Positions 31,368-43,106 of a DNA stretch of 64,000 nt are shown piece by piece. How positions within the stretch are numbered: position 1 is the stretch's first letter; every line of letters starts with the position of its first letter. The stretch covers positions 496,001-560,000 of the forward strand of contig NW_022196057.1 in assembly GCF_008641045.1 (NCBI RefSeq), given 5' to 3'. A program made the translations under genes and the position numbers. The notes below the pieces were generated by a model. That model was given only the letters and a program-made list of their open reading frames with translations, ran no database searches and was not told the DNA's origin. This DNA comes from Pistacia vera (Eukaryota > Streptophyta > Magnoliopsida > Sapindales > Anacardiaceae).

Positions 31368-34261
31368 ATCCCAGGAAAAAAATTGTAAACTAAATTGCCA
31401 TATAAAATAAAAGACCACTCCTAGAGACAGCTACAGTAAAACAAAGCAGTATGATAACATTTTGGAAAGAATTAGACTGGAGTTAATATCTTTGGCAAAA
31501 AAGTAGATTACCTTCACTAATGCAGGACGAATAGCTGATGAACACAAACCAGATTCTTTCTGGAACCTATCTTCGAAACCTGTAGTAGGCAACAAAACAT
31601 AACCAGTTACTTTTGCAGCTAGGGGTCCATGAAATTTAGAGACTTTGGTTTATCCAATAGTCCATTTAGTTGAGTGGATGGTCGCATCACAATTAAACAT
31701 GTAAGCCCACAGAGATAAGTAGAAAATATGTAAGAAATTATAAATTTAATGAAAAACTGATAACAATTTAAGGCAATTTTTAGGTGGATCAAAGAACATA
31801 AATCTCACCAGTCATAGAAGTAGTGCCTCCACATAGAACCGTGTTTTCCAACAACTGCCGATGGTTCTCAGAAGAAACTGTTGAAATACTACGAACAAGC
31901 TGCTCAACAATTCCATGGGCCTCTAAACCCAATATAGATGGTTGGAATAGAGCCTCACCAACAGTATATTTTTCTCTTCCAATTCTTATCACCTGAAACC
32001 AAATTTTAAAAAGTGTAACAGTCAGACATCTAACAAAAGATACAAGAAGAAAACCACTCACCAGAGCAAATGACACACTCAATTGAAATTGTTGGGTTGC
32101 ATACATGGACTATGGACCTCAGGAATGGAATCACCATATTCTCTCTATTACACCCCTATTGTCCAACATTAGAATCTATTAATTTCTGACTAGTGTATGG
32201 GTTCATTCAGGGTTATTCACCATATCTTATTTTCTCTCTTATGAGTAAGGTATTCACCAGAACTTTATGAAGAACTGGGTCAGGCCAAAAGGATCAGTAA
32301 CAACTGTCCATCAGGCCAACAAATCCTTTAGCAAGTCAACAGTTGTTTCATCTATGAATTTTGCACTTAGCATAAGCATCTACCCAAGATATAATTAAGT
32401 TACAACTCAAATTTAGTAAATTAAGCAAAACGAAAGTTACAAACCTGTCCATCAGGTAGAGTATGCTGCTCTATCTCACATGATTGCTTGGTTTTCTCAT
32501 AAGCAAGTTCATCTTCAGCGCAGCAAGAGTATTGCTCTTTCAATTTTTCGATATCAGATATGCTGAGGTTCACCAAAGGATTAGATTTACCTAGTTCTTG
32601 AGCAAGTAACTTAGTCAAATCAGCACCTCCAACCTCAAATCTTCTGGAGGCAATGTGCTGAACTGCACCTTCAATTACTGGAGCAATATCTGGTGGTAAA
32701 GCGAAAAGTTTTACATGTCACTAAGTTAACAAATAAATCATTTTGCAATGGATACGATGGGAATCAAAGTTCCTTTAAAATCCACCAACTTGATTGGACA
32801 AGTGAATATAGAATAATAAGTTATCAATGTTATCTACAGGGAGAAACATCAGTTACATCACAAAGGGAGACAACTTCAACCGGATTGTTAAAATATCTGA
32901 ATCAGATAAAGATAATAAAAGCCATTAACTTAAAACAGATTCTGACACTATTAAGGCTTATGGATGCATATCTCAATAAATTAAAATTGAAAAATGTAGT
33001 AACTAGACCTATATGCTTTGGAAAAAAGGTACAAACAAGCTGTATGCTATCATATTCAAACAGCTATAGTACTAAAATGTCACGCACGTGTGCATGCAAC
33101 ACTGACATGCACAAACACAAACAATAACCTCATTAGCTACAAGGAATGGACAACAGACATACCAATTTTCCCATGGCCAATGTCAACAGTACATCCAGAG
33201 ATACGTCCAACAGCATAAAGGGACAGTACTGCTTGTTCTGAAGCATAAAACCCCGTGATATTAAATGTTTCGAACATAAGCTGCACTAGTTGTTCTCTTA
33301 CAGTCTGGAAAATTTAAATTTTTAACTTATATCAGAGAAATATAAAAGTCAATTAAATTCACACCCTTTCCAACCACATTACAATTAACTAAATGAAATA
33401 TCATACAGTTGAGTACAGCAATATTAGAGAAAAGGGGATACACTCATACACCCACTTAAGTTAGTTGCAGCTGAAAATCTTTCACGAGAAGATTATTTTA
33501 AAAGGTAAAATTTACCCACTCGCTTACACTCAACTGAACAGAAACTAACACTTCAGAAAGAGGTAAAGATCCTCTCTTTACTAAGTTCTTTTTCACTCTA
33601 TGAGAATTGAAAACAAATGTCAAACTCTCAAATAAAAGTATCACAAATACGCACTAAAATAGTAAAACCTGAAGGAATACACAAGGATATGCAAAAATTT
33701 TCCGTCTTCCACAAAAGATGAAAAGTAAAGTTTGATTAATTAACCTTGGGAGTACAAAGTGGATCAGTGAATAAAATTTGTCCTTCGTTGCCCACTTCCC
33801 ATCCAAGACCAGTGTAGAGAACATGGTTCAACAAATCCTCCATGGCATCCCAATCTCTAACAAAACCTCTCACAACAGGATCCACAGTTACATCTTCTGC
33901 TAACGAATTATTATTATCACCAGAAGAACCATCTTCAAGCATGCGCTTCATTTGAGTAGGAATTATCTGACCACATTTCGAACAAATTTAAAACGAAAAC
34001 CATAAAAGCAACAAAATTCTTAATAAAAATCAAAACTTTCTTCTTCATTTCATTACGTACTCACATTTCAAACATAAGCAAAGAAAATCTCCTTACGAAA
34101 TAAAAAATAAATAAAAAAATTCTTCTTCATTTCAGAATTTTCTCAGCAACCAAACAGAGGGCTTAAAGGAATTAATTAATTACCATTGAAGGAGCTTGAT
34201 CTGGAATGGCAGGTCCAGCTTTGAGAAGCTTCGAGCCAGTATCAACAACTGCAGCCTCCAT
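30937..34261 (-). CDS. ARP7: Actin-related protein 7 (ARP7), 363 residues, seven exons
   Basis: A nuclear actin-related protein of plants, part of SWI/SNF-type chromatin-remodelling complexes and needed for development. Exons on the minus strand: 34261-34184, 33966-33745, 33304-33163, 32689-32445, 31992-31809, 31579-31512 and 31089-30937. The joined protein begins MEAAVVDTGSKLLKAG (actin phosphate-1 type loop), has MKRMLEDGSSGDNNN, DWDAMEDLLNHVLYTGLGW, SGCTVDIGHGKID (phosphate-2 type), LCGGTTSMTGFEDRFQKE and ends PSVVHRKCF. Length equals the 363 residues of the Arabidopsis protein as I recall it, with the same domain order. The last intron contains the N at a duplicated segment, so the two copies of the final exon should be counted once. 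No defect in the coding frame was seen. Confidence 0.93.
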
Positions 34262-34523
34262 TTGCAATTAGCTCAAAAATTGGACCCAAAACCCCAAATT
34301 TGAAGTTACAGAGTGCAGTATAAAACCCTAATTTTGTTTTTAGGGTTTTAAAAAGTTTCTTTGTGAAGTTGAATGTGGATGTGCGTTGTTCCTTCTTTTG
34401 TTAGCGGCTCCGGCTGGAGATTTGAAATAAAATATGTTTAATTAATCTTTTTTTTTTTTTTTTTTTTACATATAAACCCGGCAGTTGGCTATCCCCATGG
34501 CCCCATGGACTCTTAACTCTAAA
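34262..34523. other. Upstream of ARP7, with a poly(T) run and SINE-like sequence
   Basis: 34262-34430 is probable ARP7 promoter and leader. A T run (34447-34467) is followed by AAACCCGGCAGTTGGCTATC. With the sequence right of the next element (GGGTTCAAGTCTG on minus, about 35850, a B-box-like string), it may be a SINE on the minus strand split by that element. A 26 bp string around TTTGAAATAAAATATG (about 34420) recurs at about 36150. Confidence 0.3.
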
Positions 34524-35780
34524 AAGGGATGGGCGCGGCCCCGCCCGGATATCCACTCCTAGGACTGTCCCCCGCCCGTCCCTACTGGAGGGGACAACTC
34601 CCATGACCATTACCGGTCCATGGGGATGGAATCACTCCCACCCTCGTCCTGGCCCGACCCGATGAACAGAGCTTCACTGGAAAATTCACCCTGCAAAGAT
34701 TTTTTTCCCAACACAATTAAATATATCTATATCTAATTTTAACACAATTTATTAGATAAATTGATTAATTATTTAATTGTATAGAAACTTAGGCTTAATT
34801 AGCCCTTTTAATTAATTAATTTTTCATAAAATTGATATAACTAAATTCAATCTTAACATAATTTACTAGCTAAGTTAATTACTTATTTAATTGTATAAAG
34901 GCTTAGCCAATTAGGCTTAATCAACTCAATTAATTAATTAATTTTTCATAAAATAAATATATATATCTAATGTTAATATACTTTATTAGATAAATTGATT
35001 AATTATTCAATTGTATGGAGGCTTAGGCTTAGTTAGCCATGTTAATTAATTAATTTTTCATAAAATTAATATAACTAAATTCAACCTTAACATAATTTAT
35101 TAGGTAAATTGATGAATTAATTAATAAAATACTATGTCCAATACAACTAATAAAATTAGTCCATTTGTGAAAGGGACAAATCTCATTATCCCAAGTTTTC
35201 AAAATTGTTTAAATTTAACATCATATTTAATTGACCCATTAATTAATTACAAAAATAATTGAATTTGTGTAATTTGTAAGTCGTTAAGCAATTGTGTATA
35301 TTTTTATATTGGTTTGATAAATTGTAATAACCTAATCAAATTTATTTTTGGGCCATGTATTATTATTTTGTGAAATGCACAAAGTAATAATACATATATT
35401 TAATTATTAGACTTTCTTGTTTAAATTATTTTTTCTATACATTTAATACAAATATTAGAAAGTATTATAAAATCAAATATCATAAATTTAGATACATTAC
35501 TAAAAATTATGATTTAAACTCTAACTTTATATACAATCCCACAAAGAAAAAAAAAATTTCAATAAAAGAAGATGGGGACTCCACAGGGGCGGGGTTGACG
35601 GGCTGGGGCGAGTCGGGCCAAGCTGGGGATTACACAATCCCCTCTCTCGGCCTGTCCCCGAGGGCGGGAATTTTTTTTAGGATCGTCCCCAGCCCTATCC
35701 TTGATATTTTTGAGGATTCCCCGCCCCATTCGCCCCAGGTCGGGCCGATCCCCACGAGGCCGGGGCAAACACCCATCCTT
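34524..35780. mobile_element. Non-autonomous hAT-type element, about 1.26 kb
   Basis: Left end AAGGGATGGGCGCGGCCCC and reverse-complemented right end AAGGATGGGTGTTTGCCCC are related to each other and to the ends of the element at 8-916 (TAGGGATGGGCA). The 8 bp flanks are actctaaa (34516-34523) and actcttaa (35781-35788), one mismatch. The ends are GC-rich and the middle AT-rich. There is no transposase. Confidence 0.55.
34700..35130. repeat. Three tandem copies of a 112-122 bp AT-rich unit
   Basis: TAATTAATTTTTCATAAAA recurs with TTTTCATA starting at 34821, 34943 and 35055, each followed by similar AACATAATTTA... and preceded by GGCTTAG-type strings. It lies inside the hAT-type element. Confidence 0.7.
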
Positions 35781-36020
35781 ACTCTTAATCTGAGTATAGT
35801 TAACCCTTGCGGTTAAACCCGATAGTTGGTTATCAGTACAGACTTGAACCCTAGATATAATTAACCAATGAGGGGCCGGGTCGGGCCGATCCCCGCGAGG
35901 CCGAGGCAAACACCCATCCCTACTCTTAATCTGAGTATAGTTAACCCTTGCGGTTAAACCCGATAGTTGGTTATCAGTACAGACTTGAACCCTAGATATA
36001 ATTAACCCACTGGTTAAAGC
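35739..36020. repeat. 141 bp tandem duplication across the right end of the hAT element
   Basis: GTCGGGCCGATCCCC begins at 35739 and again at 35880. Each copy contains the element's right terminus (CACCCATCC), the flank ACTCTTAATCTGAG and about 90 bp beyond. The duplication therefore happened after the element inserted. The 156-residue minus-strand frame here is a translation of this repeat and not a gene. Confidence 0.8.
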
Positions 36021-36544
36021 ATTTGTCATCTTACCACAAAGGAAGAGGTTAAATCTATTTGTTTGTGGGGTTTAATATTGAATTTAAAAATTAATATTGA
36101 ATTGGGTTAAAGTTACGATTAATACTATACTTATAAAGACTATATATAAATTTGAAATAAAATATGTTTAATTAAATCTACCTGTTTGTGGTTTAATTTA
36201 ATATTAAATTTATTTTTAAAAAAATAATATCAAATTGGGTTGAAATTGCGACTAATACTATATTTATAAAGACTATATACAGAGTTATTAAAAAATAATA
36301 TAAATATATCAAAAAATCTTCAAAATATAATGTATATTTATTTATTTATAGAATTATAGATTTTATTTGCCTAATGATCCTCCTACTTGCCAAAATGATG
36401 AAGACAGTCTTAATATTAATATATATACTAACCCCAATCCTCAATTCAAGATGTTTCTATGCAAATTAACCTTTGAATTCATTGTCTCCTTCGAACGATC
36501 CACAACTTGTTCTTAGTTTTGTTCAAGTTTTTTAAATTAATTTA
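36021..36544. repeat. 123 bp tandem pair and AT-rich flank
   Basis: AAATCTATTTGTTTGTGG (about 36051) and AAATCTACCTGTTTGTGG (about 36174) start two related units, each ending in ATAAAGACTATATA. After 36300 the DNA is AT-rich and featureless up to the next gene. Confidence 0.55.
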
Positions 36545-37688
36545 ATGGAACTTCCTCGCGAAATACCCACTTCGGTATTGTTCTTCACCTTTATTAATTC
36601 GATAATATTATTAAAACAAGATATTTCATTTATGATTTTTTATTTATTGATTAATATTTATTCGTCTATATATTTCTGTCAAACTATATGCATCTTTACA
36701 GACTAGTACTTTGAAAGTGAATCTATTTACAACGTTCCTCACACTTCTCTTTTGTTACTTCTTCAACTTCCTTTAAGTACCATTATAGTGGTACTTTTAC
36801 CATTTAAAAAAGGTGTAAATATCAGGTATAAACTGGGGAAAAAAAGAGTAAATAAAAAATAAAATAAAATAAAAGAATCTTCACCTAAGACAGTGGATGT
36901 TATGTTTCTCTCCGGACAACTCTCAAAGTCCCTTGTAACTGGGTTACTATGACTATGTCTTCAAACGATTCACCCCGTCTTTTCGTCTCGAAATAATGAA
37001 ATAGAAAGACTCCATGCAAATAGACCAAGATGAATGCAAAAATTCTTCTTGCAAAAACGAGGTTCAGGATGCCAAGGCAGATGAATTAGCAAGTTCTGAT
37101 CGATCTAAAAAAGGGTTTATGAAAGTGTTTGTTTCTTGGTTTTCTAAGAAGGATAAGAAAGCAAAGACTGGTACTAGTAGGAAGAATGGATTTTTGGTCA
37201 AATCTCCAGCAGCAGCCAAGTGGCATTTTCCAAACACATCAATGGGGCCATTGGGTACGTTTGGTCAACCAGGAAACTATAACCACAACACCAACATGAT
37301 GTTTCCAAGGCCAGGGACAGCGCCTCCACGTTATGGTTATAGGTCAATTCCACCACCACATCCATATGGTGCTTACCAGTCGATGCCTAGAGCTCATCCA
37401 ATGGCAAACCCCATGATTATGGACGGAGGTTACCGGTCAATGCCTAGAGCTCATCCAATGGCAAACCCCATGATTATGGATGGTGGTTACCGGTCAATGC
37501 CTAGAGGTCATCCAATGGCAAACCCCATGATTATGGATGGTGGTTACCGGTCAATGCCAAGAGCTCCTCCAATGATGAACCCCATGATAATGAATGGCGG
37601 CTACCAGTGGACGTCTGGAGCTCCTCCAATGGTGAACCCCATGATCCACTACACTAGCTATGAGGATAATAATTTTCATTACCCTTGA
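36545..37688 (+). CDS. Unrecognised protein with 19-residue Pro/Met-rich repeats, about 237 residues
   Basis: Proposed exons 36545-36574 (MELPREIPTS, donor GTATTG) and 37005-37688 (acceptor AATAG, phase 0, reading KDSMQIDQDEC onward). If the first exon is wrong, the protein starts at the ATG at 37014 and has 224 residues. The N-terminal half is charged, with KKGFMKVFVSWFSKKDKKAK (about residues 45-64). From 37374 to 37649 there are four full and one degenerate copy of YRSMPRAHPMANPMIMDGG. Copies two and three are nearly identical in DNA, so the repeat has changed recently. No signal peptide or membrane segment was seen. I do not recognise the family. Confidence 0.6.
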
Positions 37689-38234
37689 GCTGCTTCACAG
37701 TATTTTTGCTTATTTTCAGTTTTCTGGAAGAATTTAGGCTCATTTGCAATTGCCTTCAATTTTTCGAGCGAGGCTTGCTTCATGGATGGTCTGTACTTGG
37801 GTATGATTTTGTAATAAGTCAGAATATGAACTTCTCAATGAGTTTTTAACTTCTTGTTTGTTATTTTATTCGAGTAATACATTTGTGCATTAGCCCAAAA
37901 ATAGCAATCAGAAAGCAAACCAATAGCTCTCAATATGTTGCTTAAGCTAACTAGTATAAGCATATGAAGATAAAAAAGGCCATGGACAATTAATAAAATC
38001 GCCAAACTGCAATCATCAATCTGTTGCTATTAAGCTAGTTTAAGCATATGAAGGATAACAATCTCAATCTGGAACAATGCTACTTTCAATGAACACAAAG
38101 CTTTGCTAAGTCTAAACCAGATTATTTATATACAACCTAACATTTTCAGTTAGGTTATGCCTATTTCCACAGCTTTCGTACCTGGCTGCAAGCACACAGA
38201 TGACCATATCAGTTATAAACAAACAAGAGTCGAT
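37689..38234. other. Convergent 3' flanks
   Basis: Lies between the plus-strand repeat-protein gene and the minus-strand 830-residue gene. It should hold both 3' untranslated regions. No other gene. Confidence 0.4.
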
Positions 38235-41200
38235 TTATATGAGTCCCACCCCACACTCTCCTTTGTTGCTTGTATAATATTCCCGCAGTCCTTCATCCTC
38301 AACGGTTAATGGTATCTCTCCTAAACTGCAGTAGTCCACATCCACAGAGAAACGGTTAGTGCTTGTTGGAATTGTCGATTCATAATCATCCACTGAAATC
38401 AAGTTACATTGCTCGCCAACTTGAGAACCATTATCCTTTTCAGTAGCACGAGCTTCATCGCTAGAATCAGGGATGTCCGCCAAAAAGGCTTCAAGAAGAG
38501 ACCTGGTATGGGAAATATCCTGAGAAACAAACTTAACATCCAGGATTGGTATTTTAAAATCTACAATGGAAGAAGCACATGGAAATTCAAGAATGTTCTG
38601 CAGAATTGCTTTGTCAGATTCTTCATCCTTGACTTCTGTAGTAGTGGTAAATTCAGAGTTCACAAAAGCTACATCCTGGGTAGAATCTGAGCCATCATCC
38701 ATCTGATTGTCAAGAAATTGGTTCACAGCCTCACAATCATCAAGAACAGAAGTGTTGCTTAATCGGTTGATAACTTCTAAACCTTCTATGTCCTCCGTTA
38801 TCTGATGCAAATCAATCTCTGTAATCTCTTGCCCAGCTGAAGCAGCTGCATCCTGGATACCCCTGGCCTGTGAATCATCTTTTCCTTCCTCATTGAACCA
38901 GCATTTCTCATCAACCGATTCCTCAGTATCCTCCAAGTAGTGATCGTCAAAAGATTTAATCACCTCCAATTCACTCTCTGAAAAGTGAATATTTGAAGAA
39001 GTTGACACCGAATCATTTATGCATTCTGTCTCATCAGTTACAGTGTAGTGGATTGGAGGATCAGTGGCTATTCCATCTTTAATTTCTCGTGAAGCTTTTT
39101 TGCCACTGTTGCTATCTTCCTCAGAAGAAAAATCAGGAGCTTTAATAGCAAGAGCTTGCGTATATTTCTGAGGTTCAGCTGATGTTGAAGACAATAGTCC
39201 TGCAAGTGCAGATGCTAAAGCATCATCAACTGATAAAATACGTTTTGGTTCCTCTTTTGAAGACTCTGCCACTGCTTCCAGTTCATCATCTTCTTCCTCA
39301 TCAGCAGCATGTGAAATGTCAGGAGCAGTGACTACAGGACTTGAGGGAGACTGACTAGCATTTGCCAAATCTGCTCCATCCTCAGATGGGATACATAAAG
39401 GAGAACCCTTCTCATCTGACACGGGCATATTATTTTCATTATTATCTAAGAAATCATCCAACTCGTGGCAAGAAAACTCTGGAGCAGAAAATCTTGTACA
39501 ACACCGCAATTCGGAATTCTGGGGCTTCTTGTTGAGTTCTTCAATCTGCTGTTCTACATGCTGGAGCCTTGCTTCAATGCTATTTAAAGGCTTTAGCATA
39601 CGTTCTTCAAACCTCAAAAGGAGATCTTCTATTCTGCTCACGCGAAAAACAAGATGGTCCAGGACTTTTCCATCATGACTACTTGATAAGTCAGGCTTGC
39701 TTTCTCCATCCGAAAGTCGAGAAGGCATCTCAATCTGGGATGCTATCGCTGCCGAGCCAACTGTTTCCTGCAACTTTACTTCCTGCTGAATTTTGTTTGC
39801 AGAATTAGTTAAATCAGTAGCTTGTGAGCTAATTTCTTGCATTTTCTGCTTTTCCTTCGCATCTAAAATACGATCATCTTGTATCCGGCCCACACTTCTT
39901 GCTTTAGATAACTGCAAAAGGGTAGGCACAAACATGGCCATAAGAGAACTGCCATCACGGTTTCCAGTCTGACTTGTTACATTTTCTGAATCAGCTGGCT
40001 CGACAGGATCACCAAACACATAGATCTCATCAACAAACACACATCCTTTATTCTGAAGTGACAGCAGCCTGACTGTAATGGACATGCAGGGGTCTGCATC
40101 AGTGATCTGCGCCGTAGCCTCATAAAAATCCTGAAAATTTCTTCAATTAGAAACACAATACACAAAGAAAGAACAACTTTATCTCTTCACATAAGTGGAG
40201 AAAGTTTAGACTATAAGGAGCTATGGGTGATAACATTGTATCTAAGGTATACATGTCAGGCCAAGGGGAACAACAATCAAGAGAAAAAGTTATTCTAATT
40301 TCTGGCCTTGAGCTGTCCACCAATTTATGATGGACTAAAGTGGTGAACCAAAAGAACTACATCCAGGGGGCAACCCCCTCGCCCCACATCACCAAACAAA
40401 CACATTAAAACCCAGTAGCTCTTGTAACAATGGACTCCTAAAACTATCCAAAAGACACTTGAAACTAGAAGGATAAACAACTCACAGACGGAAATGCAAA
40501 CAGTAAAATATCAAAAAACACACAGAAGAACCTCTGCTCAGATAATTCTAAATGAGATTGAACTCATTACCATTATGCTCCCTCCTGTCTTTGCACCAGA
40601 ATTTGCCGGCGGAGAATTTCCATTATCAAATCGAGGAGAATCAAAATCTTTCACTTCAACCCAGCCATCTTCATTGGTGCTCGAACTACTCTCACCTTTG
40701 GTTCTCTTTTCATCCGACTCTTTACCATCTCCCTCCTGATTTGTCAAAGTAACTTCACCGATATCAGGGGTGTGAAGCACTTCTTCATCTCTAGTAGCAA
40801 CACCACAGCGAACAGTGCAAAGATATTCATTGCTACTCTGAAGATTAGAAGCATAATATATCTCGTACACTCGAGCTGTACTCCGCACATAAACCTGCTG
40901 CACCTCATGTTTTCGTGCAAAATTAACTGCAGCAAAGGTTATTCAGCATCTATACCTTACAATTCAAGTGCAATTCAGAATATAATTTTCACAAAATTGC
41001 CATAGCAAAATCATCATTTTAAATATCATAAATTATACGATCAACATTTAATTACATATACTTCAACCTACTAATTTGATAAAGAACAAAATCATGTATA
41101 ATTTAAAAAAAAAAAAAAAAAAAATCAATCATATATTCGAATTAAAAAAAAAAAATCACATTTGGCGTCACATAAATAAAATAATAAATTTAATAAATTT

Positions 41201-41478
41201 AAATTTTATTGAAAAATAAAGTATCTTCAGGACTCACTTGTGATCTCGCAGGGCGTTTGATCAGGTGAGGGAGGGTACAGAACAAGAGGAGATTTAGAAG
41301 TCTGATTTTCGTCAGAGTTTTGATTATCATCGTCGCCGTCAATGGTCGGAGACAAACTGGACTCGAAAGTAATTGAGTTTACGAGAGAGCCATCAGCGAT
41401 GATCCAGTTCGTTGTAGAGCTCCATGAAGTGTCGTTTTGGCTAGTAGCGTTGTCGTTTTGCTCTGTTTCCGCTTCCAT
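38235..41478 (-). CDS. 830-residue protein resembling the PAAT/C10orf88 family, three exons
   Basis: Exons on the minus strand: 41478-41238, 40926-40571 and 40130-38235, all GT-AG and in frame. The start MEAETEQNDNATS is preferred over an ATG 32 codons upstream because the intervening residues look like untranslated leader. Residues 80-230 (KHEVQQVYVRSTARVYEIYY; GSIMDFYEATAQITDADPC; MSITVRLLSLQNKGCVFVDEIYVFGDP) look like a beta-sandwich of galactose-binding type, as in human PAAT (C10orf88), an ATPase-linked protein. A coiled coil follows at about 355-405 (VSRIEDLLLRFEERML ... EARLQHVEQQIEELNKK). The C-terminal half is acidic, serine-rich and probably disordered. The family assignment rests on recollection of the fold and layout and needs a profile search; the gene structure is well supported. 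Confidence 0.7.
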
Positions 41479-42201
41479 TGTCTCTCCTTTTGCTTTCTTT
41501 TCCTTTTGAGTTTTTTGTCGGAACACAGTTACACAGACCGTTTTGAAGAAGAAGAGAGTGGGTAAAATGGTCAATTTAGAGAATGCTCGGGGAGATTAAT
41601 GTCACGTGTCGCTTGTCTATTGGTTGATGCAATATTAGTAATTATTTTTATAAAAGAACAAAATTAGGGAAGTAATTTTCAGGCCCTTACGATTTTCTTT
41701 TCATCCAAATCCAATATATTTATACTTTATTCATAATATATTTAAAAAAATAAATTTATTAGAATAAGTTTACATCGTTTTTAACATTACCCTAATTTTT
41801 CAAATATTACCTTAAAATTTTCATCTCATAGGATTACCGTTCTACGGCATGTTAAAATGTGAATAAAGTGATAATTTAGTAAATAATATAATAATATCAA
41901 ATAATACAAACATAATTTGAAAATTAAATTTTAAGTTTTATTTTAATATATGCAGTATTACTCTTTATAATTTTTAATTTTTAACCTTTTTTTACCATCT
42001 TAAAGCAGATGCGTCGAGAAAATCTCACTACGTATGACACAAAAAGAGAAAGAAAAAAAGGCATTCAAGGTAGAGAATATCAATCTGATAAGCAAGAGAT
42101 GAAACAAAGTTATTGGCACTAGAAAATCACATTAACTTGTAGATTACAACAAATTGAGACTCCAAACAGGTCCATAAACTCCACAGCAAAGCAATTCAAA
42201 T
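41479..42201. other. Intergenic
   Basis: 41479-41640 is leader and promoter of the 830-residue gene. 41640-42000 is AT-rich with no gene. From 42000 on is the probable 3' flank of PsbTn. Confidence 0.35.
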
Positions 42202-42525
42202 TCACTTGTGACAGACTTTAGCAGTAGGCATGGTGACACAAACTGGGGCATAAAATTTCTTGGCTTCTCGGGTTCCTGCTTTGGGTGGCTCAGCCACAGC
42301 AAGGCCAGCAGCGGAGCAAACAGCGGCAGCTGCAGCTGCAAACATCAAGTCCCTCCTCCCATTGTTGCTCTCCTTTTTAGCCTCAACATTCAAGTTAACC
42401 TTTTCTCCTTCAGCACCTCCTCTTGCAGCACTTGCAACAACGAGTCTCCGCCGAGCGGGCACTGGAGACTGGTTGACAATGTTGGCACCTCCGAGGAAGG
42501 AAGCTGTCATGGTCATTGATGCCAT
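42202..42525 (-). CDS. PSBTN: Photosystem II 5 kDa protein (nuclear PsbT, PsbTn), 107 residues
   Basis: A small thylakoid-lumen subunit of photosystem II, made as a precursor. The intronless frame starts MASMTMTASFLGGANIVN, a chloroplast transit peptide rich in S, A and R (PARRRLVVASAARGG). A twin-arginine-preceded hydrophobic lumen signal follows (GRRDLMFAAAAAAVCSAAGLAVA, residues about 56-78), then the mature peptide of about 28 residues beginning EPPKAG. That peptide ends YAPVCVTMPTAKVCHK and contains the two conserved cysteines. Length and layout match the family. The overlapping 135-residue plus-strand frame is a shadow of the alanine-rich coding. Confidence 0.93.
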   Translation of the reverse strand: MASMTMTASFLGGANIVNQSPVPARRRLVVASAARGGAEGEKVNLNVEAKKESNNGRRDLMFAAAAAAVCSAAGLAVAEPPKAGTREAKKFYAPVCVTMPTAKVCHK

Positions 42526-43106
42526 TTCTGCAGATGCTATGTTTTCTGTTGTTTTGAGTTTTGTATTCTATTTCTTTACTCTCTCGTTTTGGTCAGTTAA
42601 AAGTATAGAAGAATACAAGGAAAAGAGATTGTTGGAGGAGAGCATCCACGATCTGATTTCAGGATAAGTCTAGACCAATCAAATATTGCCACATAATGAG
42701 TATTATCCAGGTTGGAACTAGTGGGTTGTCTTGATATCTTTCTTTTGGTACTCAAAAGAGTCAAGACTAAGCATTTCAGGATCAGTAGTTTGAGGCTGTG
42801 TGTTACTGAAAAACTTCATTCATTCACAAAATCCAAGCCACAGAATAAAGATCAGCCCCACCCGAATAGTTGCTTAAGCATAAACAATTAAAGCTACTCA
42901 CAAAATCTGAAGAAAATTAACCAAATGTTCAACCTCTGTATATACTAGACATTAAATTAAAGGGGCCAGAAATTATCTCGTACACACAGATAAAATTGAC
43001 AGCGCAGTGAGATCTGTAATATAACTAGAGGCTCAAAGGAGCTTATATATATGCCATAAATGTTTTACATTTTCTAGTAATTTTACACTGAAATCATCAA
43101 AATGTT
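42526..43106. other. Promoter region of PsbTn and adjoining intergenic DNA
   Basis: On the minus strand this is upstream of PsbTn. GATAAG (I-box-like) and CCAAT occur close together on the plus strand at about 42663-42678, which would suit a light-regulated gene, but both motifs are short and may be chance. No gene. Confidence 0.3.

Noticed and set aside
35559..36029. 156-residue minus-strand frame with an internal duplication
   Set aside because: The peptide repeat mirrors the 141 bp DNA duplication at the end of a transposon; there is no sign of selection on protein.
34447..36049. A complete SINE split by the hAT element, with a 26 bp target duplication (about 34420 and 36150)
   Set aside because: The B-box-like string and poly(T) run are suggestive, but the direct repeat does not sit at the expected 5' end of such a SINE, so it is mentioned only as a possibility.
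42208..42667. 103- and 135-residue plus-strand frames
   Set aside because: Shadows of the PsbTn coding sequence, which has the recognisable product on the opposite strand.
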